Of a DNA stretch of 64,000 nucleotides, positions 18,305 to 26,437 are shown piece by piece. The notes below the pieces were generated by a model that was not told the DNA's origin, searched no databases, and saw only the letters and a list, made by a program, of their open reading frames with translations. Origin of the DNA: Maribacter aquivivus (GTDB taxonomy: Bacteria > Bacteroidota > Bacteroidia > Flavobacteriales > Flavobacteriaceae); contig NZ_FQZX01000003.1 in NCBI RefSeq assembly GCF_900142175.1, positions 62,001 to 126,000 of the forward strand. The letters run 5' to 3'. Positions within the stretch are counted from its first letter, which is position 1, and each line of letters begins with the position of its first letter. The translations under genes were made by a program, and so were the position numbers.

Positions 18305-19145
18305 TTGCAATCAATTGGGGTTTCTTTTTTATTTGGTAATAATAGATGATTAAAAACACTAAAATTAATTCAGTGAGTAGAGAAAAAATAGAGCCTTCAA
18401 AGCCAAATTGACCTCCATTAATTTTGTTGTTTTCAGGAACCGTAAATTCAATAATACTATAAATATCTTGCCCACTAACATTAAAACCTAGTAATGACTG
18501 AAAGAGATTCCAGCTAAAATGGAATGCTATTGGGTACCATAAATTTTTCGTATACATATATGTAGCGCCCAAAGCCATACCGGCTAAGAAAAGCCCCAGT
18601 AAACTAAACAAACTTATATTAGGGTTGGCACCATGCATTAAGGCGAAAAGTACAGAAGAAACTATTAATGCAACATATTTGTTAAATGAGAGCATTAGAT
18701 TTTTTTGAATATACCCTCTAAACAGCACTTCTTCTAAAATTGCCACTAGTATAAATAACACCGTGGTTAAAAATAATTCTTGTAAATTAAAATTGAATTT
18801 AGAGAATACAATCTCCTTGGAAGCTACTAGACCAAAATAGGCAATGGTCATAATTATTAACCCGAGTAGGGTGCCAATAACAATATCTTTATTTCTGCTT
18901 TTAATTTGAAGTCCTACTTCTATAAATTTTTCTTCGTCTACAAATTTCATAAAAAGCCAAATGAGTAGAAGTGTGCCTAAGAAAGAAAAAGCCGTCATAA
19001 TTACGTGTTGTATGGTCGTTTCTTGGTAGTCTATATCGCCCATGGGTATGCCTGCTAGTAAAGCACCTGCAACTTGAAATAACCCTACTATTAGAAAGTA
19101 GGGTATTATGATTGCTAAAACTCTTAACCACCCATTATGATTCAT
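18291..19145 (-). CDS. CPBP family intramembrane metalloprotease
   Basis: A 284-residue integral membrane protein with about eight hydrophobic segments. The CPBP/Abi signature is complete: EEVLFRGYIQ (motif EExxxR), FALMHG (motif FxxxH) and HFSWN. Bacterial members are thought to be glutamate/metal intramembrane proteases, some acting in bacteriocin immunity. It overlaps nagZ by 4 bp and anmK by 14 bp, locked into the peptidoglycan-recycling operon. That position suggests a role in envelope stress or recycling, but no partner can be deduced from sequence. Confidence 0.9.
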   Translation of the reverse strand: MNHNGWLRVLAIIIPYFLIVGLFQVAGALLAGIPMGDIDYQETTIQHVIMTAFSFLGTLLLIWLFMKFVDEEKFIEVGLQIKSRNKDIVIGTLLGLIIMTIAYFGLVASKEIVFSKFNFNLQELFLTTVLFILVAILEEVLFRGYIQKNLMLSFNKYVALIVSSVLFALMHGANPNISLFSLLGLFLAGMALGATYMYTKNLWYPIAFHFSWNLFQSLLGFNVSGQDIYSIIEFTVPENNKINGGQFGFEGSIFSLLTELILVFLIIYYYQIKKKPQLIANENI

Positions 19146-20707
19146 AGGCTTTTTTCTATACTAAATGGCAATTTTCCTTTTGCTTCCAAAGTGCCCAAAA
19201 AATGCTCGGTTGCCACATCTTGAAATTCTTTAAAATTCTGATAAGCAATTACGGTAGCAGTGGTTTTTTCCGTACTGAAAAACTTCAATGCATACGGATT
19301 ACCGAAGTGATACAGAATAACATTTTTAGAGGCTATCAGTTCATTTATAAAATCGATTTCGGCATCAAAGAATCCGAAGTTGTTGGTCGGTTTTATTTGG
19401 GGAGGAGTTAATAGAAGTAAGATTTCGGTTTCTTGTTCAACTTCCTTTTTCATTTCTAAGATATTATCTAAAATATCTTGCTTCGTTTGGTCGGTACCAA
19501 ATCGTTTTATTGTTAACGTACAGAAGTTTGTTGTTTTAAATGCTGCTATATCTGCAGAAGTACCATGATGTAAAGTCAGTGAGTTTTCTGCTATCTTTCT
19601 ATTTAAAGAACTTGGATCGGTCAGTTTAAGCGTTGAATCTTCTTTTAAACTCGCTTTTTCTTTTAGTTGCCAAATGCGTTCAATGCTTTTGTTAATTTGA
19701 GTTTCAGTGGCATTTCTTAAGATATGCTGAATACCTTCTTCTGTATGTTCTGCAAAACATAATACATCATTACCTGCGTCAAAAGCTAACCATTCTAGTT
19801 CTCCTTTAATAGGATAATGTTTTGACACCGCATGCATATTCAGCGCATCGGAAATAACAACCCCGTCAAAGCCCATTTCAGTGCGTAGTATTCCGGTAAT
19901 AATATCTTTATTGATACTTGAAGGTAGGCTAGGGCTTTTAGTTAACGCAGGTACCGATAAGTGACCCACCATAACCGAATCGACACCTTCATCAATTAAT
20001 TTTTGAAAAGGATACAATTCATTTTCAATAAGTTCTTCTTTAGATTTTTCAATAACGGGTAAGCCTAAATGCGAATCTGTAGCGGTATCTCCGTGACCAG
20101 GAAAATGTTTAATGCTCGTAAGCACGCCTTCACTTTGAGTGCCTTTTACAAAAGCAGTAGCCATGTTAACTACATTCTTTTTGTCATCGCCAAATGAGCG
20201 ATACCCAATCACTGGGTTATTAGGGTTGATGTTGATATCAACGACAGGAGAAAGATTCCAATGTATACCTGCCGCTTTACAATCTTTTGCAATCTGCTTG
20301 CCCACTTCAAAAGCTAATACTTCGTTATCAGCATTTGCACCAAGAGTTATAGCATACGGGTATTGGGGCGTATTTTCAATTCGCATTGCTAAACCCCATT
20401 CGGCATCAATAGAAATTAGTAGGGGGTAGGTCGCTGCATTTTGATATCTCTTGATGAGGTTTTTTAAAGTGTCAAAACTATTCTCGTTTATAACTACTTT
20501 CTTCTTGCCTTCAAAATTGGTAGCAGCACTTGCTCTGGAATGAAAAAAACAGAGTCCGCCAACGTGATGTTCAGAAATCAGTTTTTCTAATTGTTGAATT
20601 TCTTCTTCTGTATCATTTATAAAAGCTGCGGGCATAAAAAGCTGTCCTACTTTCTCGGTCAAAGAGAGTTTTTCTATAGCTTCTATTGTAGGTATTATTT
20701 TATTCAT
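19142..20707 (-). CDS. nagZ: beta-N-acetylhexosaminidase NagZ (GH3)
   Basis: Removes GlcNAc from GlcNAc-anhMurNAc muropeptides. The 521-residue GH3 protein has the NagZ-specific loop KHFPGHGDTATDSHLGLP (acid/base Asp-His dyad) near 200 and the nucleophile Asp in ISDALNMHAV near 285. There is no signal peptide, which fits cytosolic action on imported muropeptides. A C-terminal extension of about 170 residues after the barrel resembles the GH3 C domain and is longer than in E. coli NagZ (341 residues). It overlaps the AmpG-like gene by 8 bp and CPBP by 4 bp. Confidence 0.94.
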   Translation of the reverse strand: MNKIIPTIEAIEKLSLTEKVGQLFMPAAFINDTEEEIQQLEKLISEHHVGGLCFFHSRASAATNFEGKKKVVINENSFDTLKNLIKRYQNAATYPLLISIDAEWGLAMRIENTPQYPYAITLGANADNEVLAFEVGKQIAKDCKAAGIHWNLSPVVDININPNNPVIGYRSFGDDKKNVVNMATAFVKGTQSEGVLTSIKHFPGHGDTATDSHLGLPVIEKSKEELIENELYPFQKLIDEGVDSVMVGHLSVPALTKSPSLPSSINKDIITGILRTEMGFDGVVISDALNMHAVSKHYPIKGELEWLAFDAGNDVLCFAEHTEEGIQHILRNATETQINKSIERIWQLKEKASLKEDSTLKLTDPSSLNRKIAENSLTLHHGTSADIAAFKTTNFCTLTIKRFGTDQTKQDILDNILEMKKEVEQETEILLLLTPPQIKPTNNFGFFDAEIDFINELIASKNVILYHFGNPYALKFFSTEKTTATVIAYQNFKEFQDVATEHFLGTLEAKGKLPFSIEKSL

Positions 20708-21974
20708 TGGGAGCTGTTGTTTTTTTACCGAAATCTGCCGGATAAGAAATGAATTTTAGTAAGAATAGTGCAGGTAACGCAGCAATAACTACCCAAACGA
20801 AAAACCCGTCATAACCTAACCATTGTTGAATATAGCCACTAGCCATACCCGGTAACATCATGCCTAGCGCCATAAAACCTGTGGAAATTGCATAATGTGA
20901 TGTTTTAGACTTGCCGTCGGCAATATAAATGAGGTACATTAAAAAGGCTGCAAAACCGAATCCGTAGCCGAATTTCTCAAAAATTACTGTTGCCGTTACT
21001 GCATAAATATTAGTGGTATTTGTCACCGCTAAAATGGCGTATAAAATATTCGGTAGGTTTAATGAAAGTACCATGGGTAGCATCCATTTTTTTAATCCAT
21101 CTCTAGAAATTAAAACACCTCCTAAAATTCCGCCTATGGAAAGAAAGATAACTCCTGCTGTACCAAAAATGGTTCCTAGTTGTTCTGTTGAATATCCTAA
21201 TCCGCCTTTATCGGGAGAATCTAGAAGAAATGGTGATGTCATTTTTACTAATTGAGATTCACCTAAACGATAGGTTAGAATAAAGGCTAGTGCTATACCA
21301 ATACCTGGTTTTTTGAAAAAAGTAGTAAAAACTTCTAAGAACCCAGCTGGCTTTTCTTTTTCTTCGGTACTTTCAGATTCATACTTTGGTGTGACAAAGA
21401 AATTGGTCACCGTCATTATCAACATTAAAAATGCTGCTGCAGACATAGTCACACTCCAAGCTTTGGTATTGTCACTATATTTATTCTCTAAAAATCCTGC
21501 TAAAACAACAATCAACCCTTCACCAGTTACCATTGCTAGTCGATAAAAAGTGCTTCGCATGCCTACGAAAAAAGATTGTTTCTTTTCGGTCAAACCTAAC
21601 ATATAATACCCATCTGATGCTATATCATTGGTTGCCGATGCAAAAGCGGCCATCCAAAAACAGGCTAATGATGAAATGAAAAACATATTGGTAGGTAAGG
21701 TTAAGCCAACGCCCAATAACGAAACCGCAATTAATAGTTGCATGGCTAAAAACCATTTACGTTTGGTGCTTTTAAGATCTACAAACGGACTCCATAATGG
21801 TTTTAATACCCATGGTAAATACAGTAAACTGGTATATAGACCAATGTCCTCATTGCTAACGCCTAATTTTTTGTACATAATTACCGAAACGGTAACTACC
21901 AAAACATACGGCAACCCTTGTGTGAAATATAAAACCGGAACCCATGCCCAGGCGCCTTTATCTTTTTGAATCAT
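20700..21974 (-). CDS. AmpG-like MFS importer
   Basis: A 424-residue MFS protein with 12 helices, whose N-terminus (VPVLYFTQGLPYVLV, then LPWVLKPLWSPFVD) is the AmpG/acetyl-CoA-transporter-like subfamily pattern. AmpG imports anhydro-muropeptides. Its position between a cell-wall glycosidase lipoprotein and nagZ, with 17-bp and 8-bp overlaps, makes muropeptide or amino-sugar import the best reading. Other members of the subfamily carry unrelated solutes, so the substrate is context-based. Confidence 0.85.
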   Translation of the reverse strand: MIQKDKGAWAWVPVLYFTQGLPYVLVVTVSVIMYKKLGVSNEDIGLYTSLLYLPWVLKPLWSPFVDLKSTKRKWFLAMQLLIAVSLLGVGLTLPTNMFFISSLACFWMAAFASATNDIASDGYYMLGLTEKKQSFFVGMRSTFYRLAMVTGEGLIVVLAGFLENKYSDNTKAWSVTMSAAAFLMLIMTVTNFFVTPKYESESTEEKEKPAGFLEVFTTFFKKPGIGIALAFILTYRLGESQLVKMTSPFLLDSPDKGGLGYSTEQLGTIFGTAGVIFLSIGGILGGVLISRDGLKKWMLPMVLSLNLPNILYAILAVTNTTNIYAVTATVIFEKFGYGFGFAAFLMYLIYIADGKSKTSHYAISTGFMALGMMLPGMASGYIQQWLGYDGFFVWVVIAALPALFLLKFISYPADFGKKTTAPNE

Positions 21975-23493
21975 TTTTAGGATTATTCTTTAGGTTGATG
22001 ACTGTTGGTTTCGTTTCTGCGCCATAAAAATCAATAAAACTGATGCTGTAAAATGATTTACGATAATCTGATTTTGATATACAAATGGAATTAGAATTCG
22101 ATGCTACTAAATTTTTTGAGAGCAATTTTTTAATAGGATATTCCTCTTTAACTTTTCTCCCTGCCTTGTACAAAAGTGCATAATGCAAGCCTCTTAAATC
22201 ATCGTATTTTAAAATGACTTCATCACCTTCTAATAAAACATCTAAAAGTTTAGGTGTCGTTGAAATATGATTTTTTGCCAACGAAGAAACGGGGTTCAAA
22301 GCAGGTAATTTGTAATATTTTTTATGAATATATTCAACAACATCATCGTTGTCGTTCATTAGAGATTTGGCACTGAACATGATGTTTCCTTGAATTTCTG
22401 GTGTCTCTCGGGCGAGTTTTAATTGGTTGGGAATTTCCTTAATATCGTCCCAGGCTTTATCGCTGTTGTTTCTAATTTTATAAGGACCGTTACCTACATA
22501 TAGGTTGGTGCCATAATTGTTTTTAGACCACCAGTCTACAATTTTGGTGTGCGATGCTACAGGCAGATCCATACTCCAATATACTTGGGGAGCTAGGTAA
22601 TCAATCCATCCTTTTTCCATCCAAAGTAAAGGGTCTGCATATAAATCTTCATAGGTAGTTTGCCCTGCTTTAGTATCTGATCCTTTTGGGTCGGTCGAGT
22701 TGTTTTTCCAAACCCCGAACGGACTAATACCGAACTGTACCCATGGCTTAATTGATTTTATAGTATTGTGAGATTGACTTACGAGAGAATCTATGTTGCT
22801 ACGTCGCCAGTCATCAATAGTCTGATCTTTTTGTGCGTAAGTTTCAAATGCTAAGGAATCATTAAAAACAGCATCTTTAATGGTGTAAGGATAAAAATAA
22901 TCATCAAAATGAATAGCATCTACATCATAGGTGGCAACCAATTCTGCAATGATATTAGAAAAATGTTTGCGTACCTCTGGTAGCCCAGGGTTGTAATAGT
23001 TTTTTTTACCATAATGCACGATCCATTCTGGGTGTTTACAGTAATCATGGGTGTCAGAAAGGACTTCGAAATTTTCATCGAAAGTAGCTCTATACGGGTT
23101 CAACCATGCGTGAAATTCCATGCCACGTTGGTGAGCTTCGTTTATCATCCATTCAAGAACATCTGTATTCCACTTTGGTGCCGTGCCTTCTTTACCAGTT
23201 AGAAATCGAGAGTATGGTGCGTAATCAGATTCGTAAAAAGCATCTCCTGAAGCACGTACTTGAACGATTACGGCATTGTAATTTTCCTTTTCATAAAAAT
23301 CTAGAATTTTAAGGTAGTCGGCTTTTTGTTTCTCAGAAGTATCATTGCCGTTTTTAGGCCAATCGATATTGACCACTGTAGCTATCCATACACCTCTAAA
23401 TTCTCTCTTTGGATGTTTTTCGTACGATTGAAAAACTCCGCAAGAATTAAAAAGTAAAAGTAGAAGGGTGAGTAGTGTTAGTTGTTTTGTCAT
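21958..23493 (-). CDS. glycosyl hydrolase-like 10 lipoprotein (DigH/YngK/YddW type)
   Basis: A 511-residue lipoprotein with lipobox FNSC at Cys18 and no acidic export signal after it, so probably in the periplasm. It has the PF02638 domain: REFRGVWIATVVNIDWP, DAIHFDDYFYPY near 190-200, QFGISPFGVW and DYLAPQVYWSM. E. coli DigH (YddW) of this family cleaves denuded glycan strands at the division site. Here the gene is followed by ampG-like, nagZ, CPBP and anmK in overlapping order, which supports a cell-wall substrate. A terminator-like hairpin lies between it and nagB upstream, so it may have its own promoter. Specificity is inferred. Confidence 0.87.
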   Translation of the reverse strand: MTKQLTLLTLLLLLFNSCGVFQSYEKHPKREFRGVWIATVVNIDWPKNGNDTSEKQKADYLKILDFYEKENYNAVIVQVRASGDAFYESDYAPYSRFLTGKEGTAPKWNTDVLEWMINEAHQRGMEFHAWLNPYRATFDENFEVLSDTHDYCKHPEWIVHYGKKNYYNPGLPEVRKHFSNIIAELVATYDVDAIHFDDYFYPYTIKDAVFNDSLAFETYAQKDQTIDDWRRSNIDSLVSQSHNTIKSIKPWVQFGISPFGVWKNNSTDPKGSDTKAGQTTYEDLYADPLLWMEKGWIDYLAPQVYWSMDLPVASHTKIVDWWSKNNYGTNLYVGNGPYKIRNNSDKAWDDIKEIPNQLKLARETPEIQGNIMFSAKSLMNDNDDVVEYIHKKYYKLPALNPVSSLAKNHISTTPKLLDVLLEGDEVILKYDDLRGLHYALLYKAGRKVKEEYPIKKLLSKNLVASNSNSICISKSDYRKSFYSISFIDFYGAETKPTVINLKNNPKNDSKR

Positions 23494-23501
23494 AAATGTA
23501 A

Positions 23502-23536
23502 AAAAGACCCATTTTAAAACTAAAAATAGGTCTTTT
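23502..23536 (-). terminator. terminator-like hairpin after nagB
   Basis: Arms AAAAGACC (23502-23509) and GGTCTTTT (23529-23536) around a 19-nt loop, lying 15 bp after the nagB stop. In the minus direction the stem ends in a U run. It would reduce readthrough from nagB into the digH-ampG-nagZ operon. Confidence 0.5.
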
Positions 23537-23551
23537 AATTCAATTTAGTTG

Positions 23552-25480
23552 TTAGTTAAATTTATGTCTTACAAAGGCCTCCATAGCAGCGTATGATGAT
23601 AAGCCCATTGATTTGTATTTATTAGCGGTATCACGGTTTCTTTCTTCTGCACGCATCCAGAATTCTCTAGAGTCGTCACCTTGAAACATTACTCCGTCTT
23701 TTTGAGATTGGTGACAGAAAATAGCATATCGCTTTTTCAATACTTGCCCCGGACTCATTGGTACTGCCATTTCAATTTCGTTGATATCCCACTCATGCCA
23801 AGCACCTCTGTACAACCATACCCAGCAATCTTTCATAAATGACTCTGATTTCAATTCTTCGCATGCTGCAAATACGGCATCTAAACAAACCTTATGTGTG
23901 CCATGCGGATCGGCTAAATCTCCAGCGGCATAAATTTGATGAGGTTTTATTTGTTTGATAATATCTACAACTATCTTAATATCTTCCTCAGATAAATTTT
24001 TCTTCTTTATCGTTCCTGTTTCATAAAACGGAAGATCTAAAAAATGTACATTATTATCATCAAGCCCCATGTATCTGGTTGCGGCATATGATTCTCCTCT
24101 TCTTATTTTTCCTTTTAAATTTCTAACCTCTGGAGCGTCTATTCGAGTTTCGTTTTTCTCTGCTATAGATTTAATAATATTCTTAGCCTCATCAGACGGA
24201 TTAATTTGCATGGCTATCTCTGCATATTTTCTAGCATCAGTATCTGAAACTGCAATGTTGCCAGAAGTTTGATATACAATATGTACATCATGACCTTGCT
24301 CTACTAACCTGTCAAAGGTTCCACCCATAGAAATAACATCATCATCTGGATGCGGACTAAATATGATTACTCTCTTTTTAGCGGGTGTGGCACGTTCTGG
24401 TCTGTGAGTATCGTCAGCATTAGGTTTTCCACCTGGCCAACCCGTAATGGTATGTTGTAATTTATTGAACATTTCAATATTTAGATCATAAGAATCAGCT
24501 AAGGCTAAAAGATCAGCCATACCGTTATCATTATAATCTTTATCTGTCAAACTTAAAATAGTCTTGCCTGTAGTTTCACAAAGCCAAACCATTGCTTTTG
24601 CCTTTAGCTCTTCGTTCCATTCGCATGCATCAACCAACCAAGGTGTTTTATTTCTAGTTAATTGGCTACCTGCACCTGTATCTAAAACAAAAGTACAATT
24701 GTCATGCTCTTGTAGGTACGTTGCCGGCACGTGCGAAGAAATATCGCCTTCAATAGTTTTTTTAATGATGCCTGCTTTGTTTTCGCCCCAGCCCAATAAA
24801 ACAATTCTCTTGGCTTTTCTTACCGTAGCGATGCCCATAGTAATTGCTTTTCTAGGTACATTGGCTATACCTAAAAAAGAAGGTGCTGCATCTACTCTTG
24901 TAATGTGGTCTAAAGTAATTACTCGTGTTCCAGAATTAAAATGTGATCCTGGTTCGTTAAAGCCAACATGCCCCGTTCTACCAATACCTAATAGTTGAAA
25001 GTCTAAACCGCCATGCTCTTTTATTTTGCGATCGTAGCTTAGGCAGTATGCTGTAGTTTCTTCATTACTTACGGTGCCATCTGGTATATGAATATTTTTT
25101 TCAGGAATATCTACATGATTAAAAAGATGCTCATGCATGAAGTAGAAATAACTCTGTATGTTATTCGGCTCCATAGGTAAGTATTCATCTAAGTTAAAGG
25201 TGATAACATTTTTAAAGCTTAAACCTTCTTCTTTGTGCATACGAACCAACTCTTCATAAACTCTTATTGGTGAAGAACCAGTTGCTAAACCTAAAACGCA
25301 ATTTCTTTTTTGCCCTTGTCTCTTTTTTATTAATGCAGCAATTTCATGAGCTACTACTATAGAAGCTTCATTGGAGTCTTCGAAAATGACATTATGTATT
25401 TTTTCGAATCGTGTTTCTTCAAACTGACCAATGGGTTTGTGGGTGATGTCGATCTTGGAATTTTTTACTGCTGTTTTCAT
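23552..25480 (-). CDS. nagB: glucosamine-6-phosphate deaminase fused to PIG-L (LmbE) deacetylase
   Basis: A 642-residue two-domain protein. Residues about 20-290 are a NagB isomerase/deaminase: phosphate loop LATGSSP (65-71), NLDEY with Asp98-Glu99 and GRTGHVGFNEP (168-178) with His171 and Glu176. E. coli NagB has Asp141 where this has Thr169. Residues about 370-610 are a PIG-L/LmbE domain with the zinc motif SPHPDD (375-380) and the distal DPHGTH (524-529), typical of N-acetylglucosaminyl deacetylases. The fusion probably converts GlcNAc-6-P to GlcN-6-P and then fructose-6-P and ammonia. The deaminase call is firm for the N-domain; the deacetylase substrate is inferred from pathway context and the absence of nagA. 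Confidence 0.92.
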   Translation of the reverse strand: MKTAVKNSKIDITHKPIGQFEETRFEKIHNVIFEDSNEASIVVAHEIAALIKKRQGQKRNCVLGLATGSSPIRVYEELVRMHKEEGLSFKNVITFNLDEYLPMEPNNIQSYFYFMHEHLFNHVDIPEKNIHIPDGTVSNEETTAYCLSYDRKIKEHGGLDFQLLGIGRTGHVGFNEPGSHFNSGTRVITLDHITRVDAAPSFLGIANVPRKAITMGIATVRKAKRIVLLGWGENKAGIIKKTIEGDISSHVPATYLQEHDNCTFVLDTGAGSQLTRNKTPWLVDACEWNEELKAKAMVWLCETTGKTILSLTDKDYNDNGMADLLALADSYDLNIEMFNKLQHTITGWPGGKPNADDTHRPERATPAKKRVIIFSPHPDDDVISMGGTFDRLVEQGHDVHIVYQTSGNIAVSDTDARKYAEIAMQINPSDEAKNIIKSIAEKNETRIDAPEVRNLKGKIRRGESYAATRYMGLDDNNVHFLDLPFYETGTIKKKNLSEEDIKIVVDIIKQIKPHQIYAAGDLADPHGTHKVCLDAVFAACEELKSESFMKDCWVWLYRGAWHEWDINEIEMAVPMSPGQVLKKRYAIFCHQSQKDGVMFQGDDSREFWMRAEERNRDTANKYKSMGLSSYAAMEAFVRHKFN

Positions 25481-25515
25481 GAGGTAGTGGTAGATTTTTG
25501 GATTTTTAAATCATG

Positions 25516-25523
25516 CAAATATA
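25516..25523 (-). promoter_or_regulatory. candidate -7 box for nagB
   Basis: Minus-strand TATATTTG matches TAnnTTTG. A TTG (plus-strand CAA at 25539-25541) lies 15 nt upstream as a possible -33 element. The predicted leader is about 30 nt. Confidence 0.45.
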
Positions 25524-25551
25524 TGCCTTATTTTTATTCAATGCAGTTTTT

Positions 25552-25567
25552 TGCAATAAATATTGCA
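25552..25567. promoter_or_regulatory. 16-bp perfect palindrome, candidate operator
   Basis: TGCAATA-AA-TATTGCA, 7-bp arms around two bases. It lies just upstream of the proposed nagB -33 element and resembles a dimeric regulator site. Related TGCA words occur on both sides (near 25514 and 25542). Confidence 0.5.
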
Positions 25568-25644
25568 GTATTATGCCGTTAATTAATCTTAATTATATGT
25601 TTAACTAACATTAACGTCATAAAACGGCATGTTGTAAAAATCGT

Positions 25645-25652
25645 TATCTTTG
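25645..25652 (+). promoter_or_regulatory. candidate -7 box for the DeoR-family gene
   Basis: TATCTTTG matches TAnnTTTG exactly, 31 bp before the start codon. No good TTTG lies at -33; instead the AACGGCAT half-site (25623-25630) occupies that position, which would suit repression or activation there. Confidence 0.45.
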
Positions 25653-25683
25653 GCATATTGATAAGTAATAAACTTAATATTAC

Positions 25684-26433
25684 ATGCTAAAAGAAGAACG
25701 TCAGCAAACCATTTTAAGTGAGGTTGACCTGCACAATAGAATACTTATATCAGATATTGCTGAGGCATTAGATGTGTCTATAGATACTATTAGGCGTGAC
25801 GTCAAAGAGCTTGATGCGGAGAATAAACTGCGTAAAGTTCATGGTGGTGCAATCTCTATGGGTTACATGACCAATAGTGCTAGAAATACTAATATATATA
25901 AGATAGAAGATAAAGCAGCAATTGCTACTAAGGCAGTTAGTATGTTGCGAGATGGTGCCGTTATTTTTTTAGATGGTGGTACTACCTGTATGGAACTTGC
26001 CAGAATTATACCTGAGAATTTAAACCTTACTTGTTTTACAATCAGTTTGCCGGTAGCTATGGAATTGTCTCACAAGGCGAATATTAATGTAATTTCTATT
26101 GGTGGACAAATTTCTAAGGAAGCACAGATTGCTATTGGAGCAAATGCCATTCATCATATTTCTGAAATACGATTCGATTATAGTTTTATAGGTACAGGTT
26201 ATGTTGATGCAACCTACGGATTAACAGAATTTGATTGGGATATTGTACAAATTAAAAAGGCAGTAATTAAAGCATCAAAGAAAACTGTGCTTTTATCCAT
26301 TTCTGAAAAACTAAATTCTCAGCACCGCTATAAAACATGTGATATCAATTCTATAAATACGATGATCACAGAATTAAAGCCAGATGACAAATTGCTAAAG
26401 GCTTTTAGAAATCACGATATAAAAATTTTATAA
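25684..26433 (+). CDS. DeoR/GlpR family transcriptional regulator
   Basis: A 249-residue sugar-phosphate-responsive regulator. The N-terminal winged helix has ERQQTILSEVDLHNRILISD, the recognition helix VSIDTIRRDVKEL (about 30-42) and KVHGGAIS. The DeoR sensor domain follows with LDGGTTCMELARII, SLPVAMEL and SFIGTGYVDATYGLTEF. It is divergent from nagB and four bases from murQ, so it most likely controls the amino-sugar salvage genes from the palindromic sites between it and nagB. The effector is unknown; GlcNAc-6-P or GlcN-6-P are the obvious candidates. Confidence 0.92.
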   Translation: MLKEERQQTILSEVDLHNRILISDIAEALDVSIDTIRRDVKELDAENKLRKVHGGAISMGYMTNSARNTNIYKIEDKAAIATKAVSMLRDGAVIFLDGGTTCMELARIIPENLNLTCFTISLPVAMELSHKANINVISIGGQISKEAQIAIGANAIHHISEIRFDYSFIGTGYVDATYGLTEFDWDIVQIKKAVIKASKKTVLLSISEKLNSQHRYKTCDINSINTMITELKPDDKLLKAFRNHDIKIL

Positions 26434-26437
26434 GTAT

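Larger units (their letters stand above)
25481..25683. promoter_or_regulatory. divergent nagB / deoR control region
   Basis: This 203-bp region lies between two start codons facing away from each other. It contains a minus-strand TATATTTG box (25516-25523) for nagB, a plus-strand TATCTTTG box (25645-25652) for the regulator, a 16-bp perfect palindrome (25552-25567) and an inverted pair of ATGCCGTT half-sites (25573-25580 and 25623-25630). It is the natural operator region for the adjacent DeoR-family protein. Confidence 0.7.
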
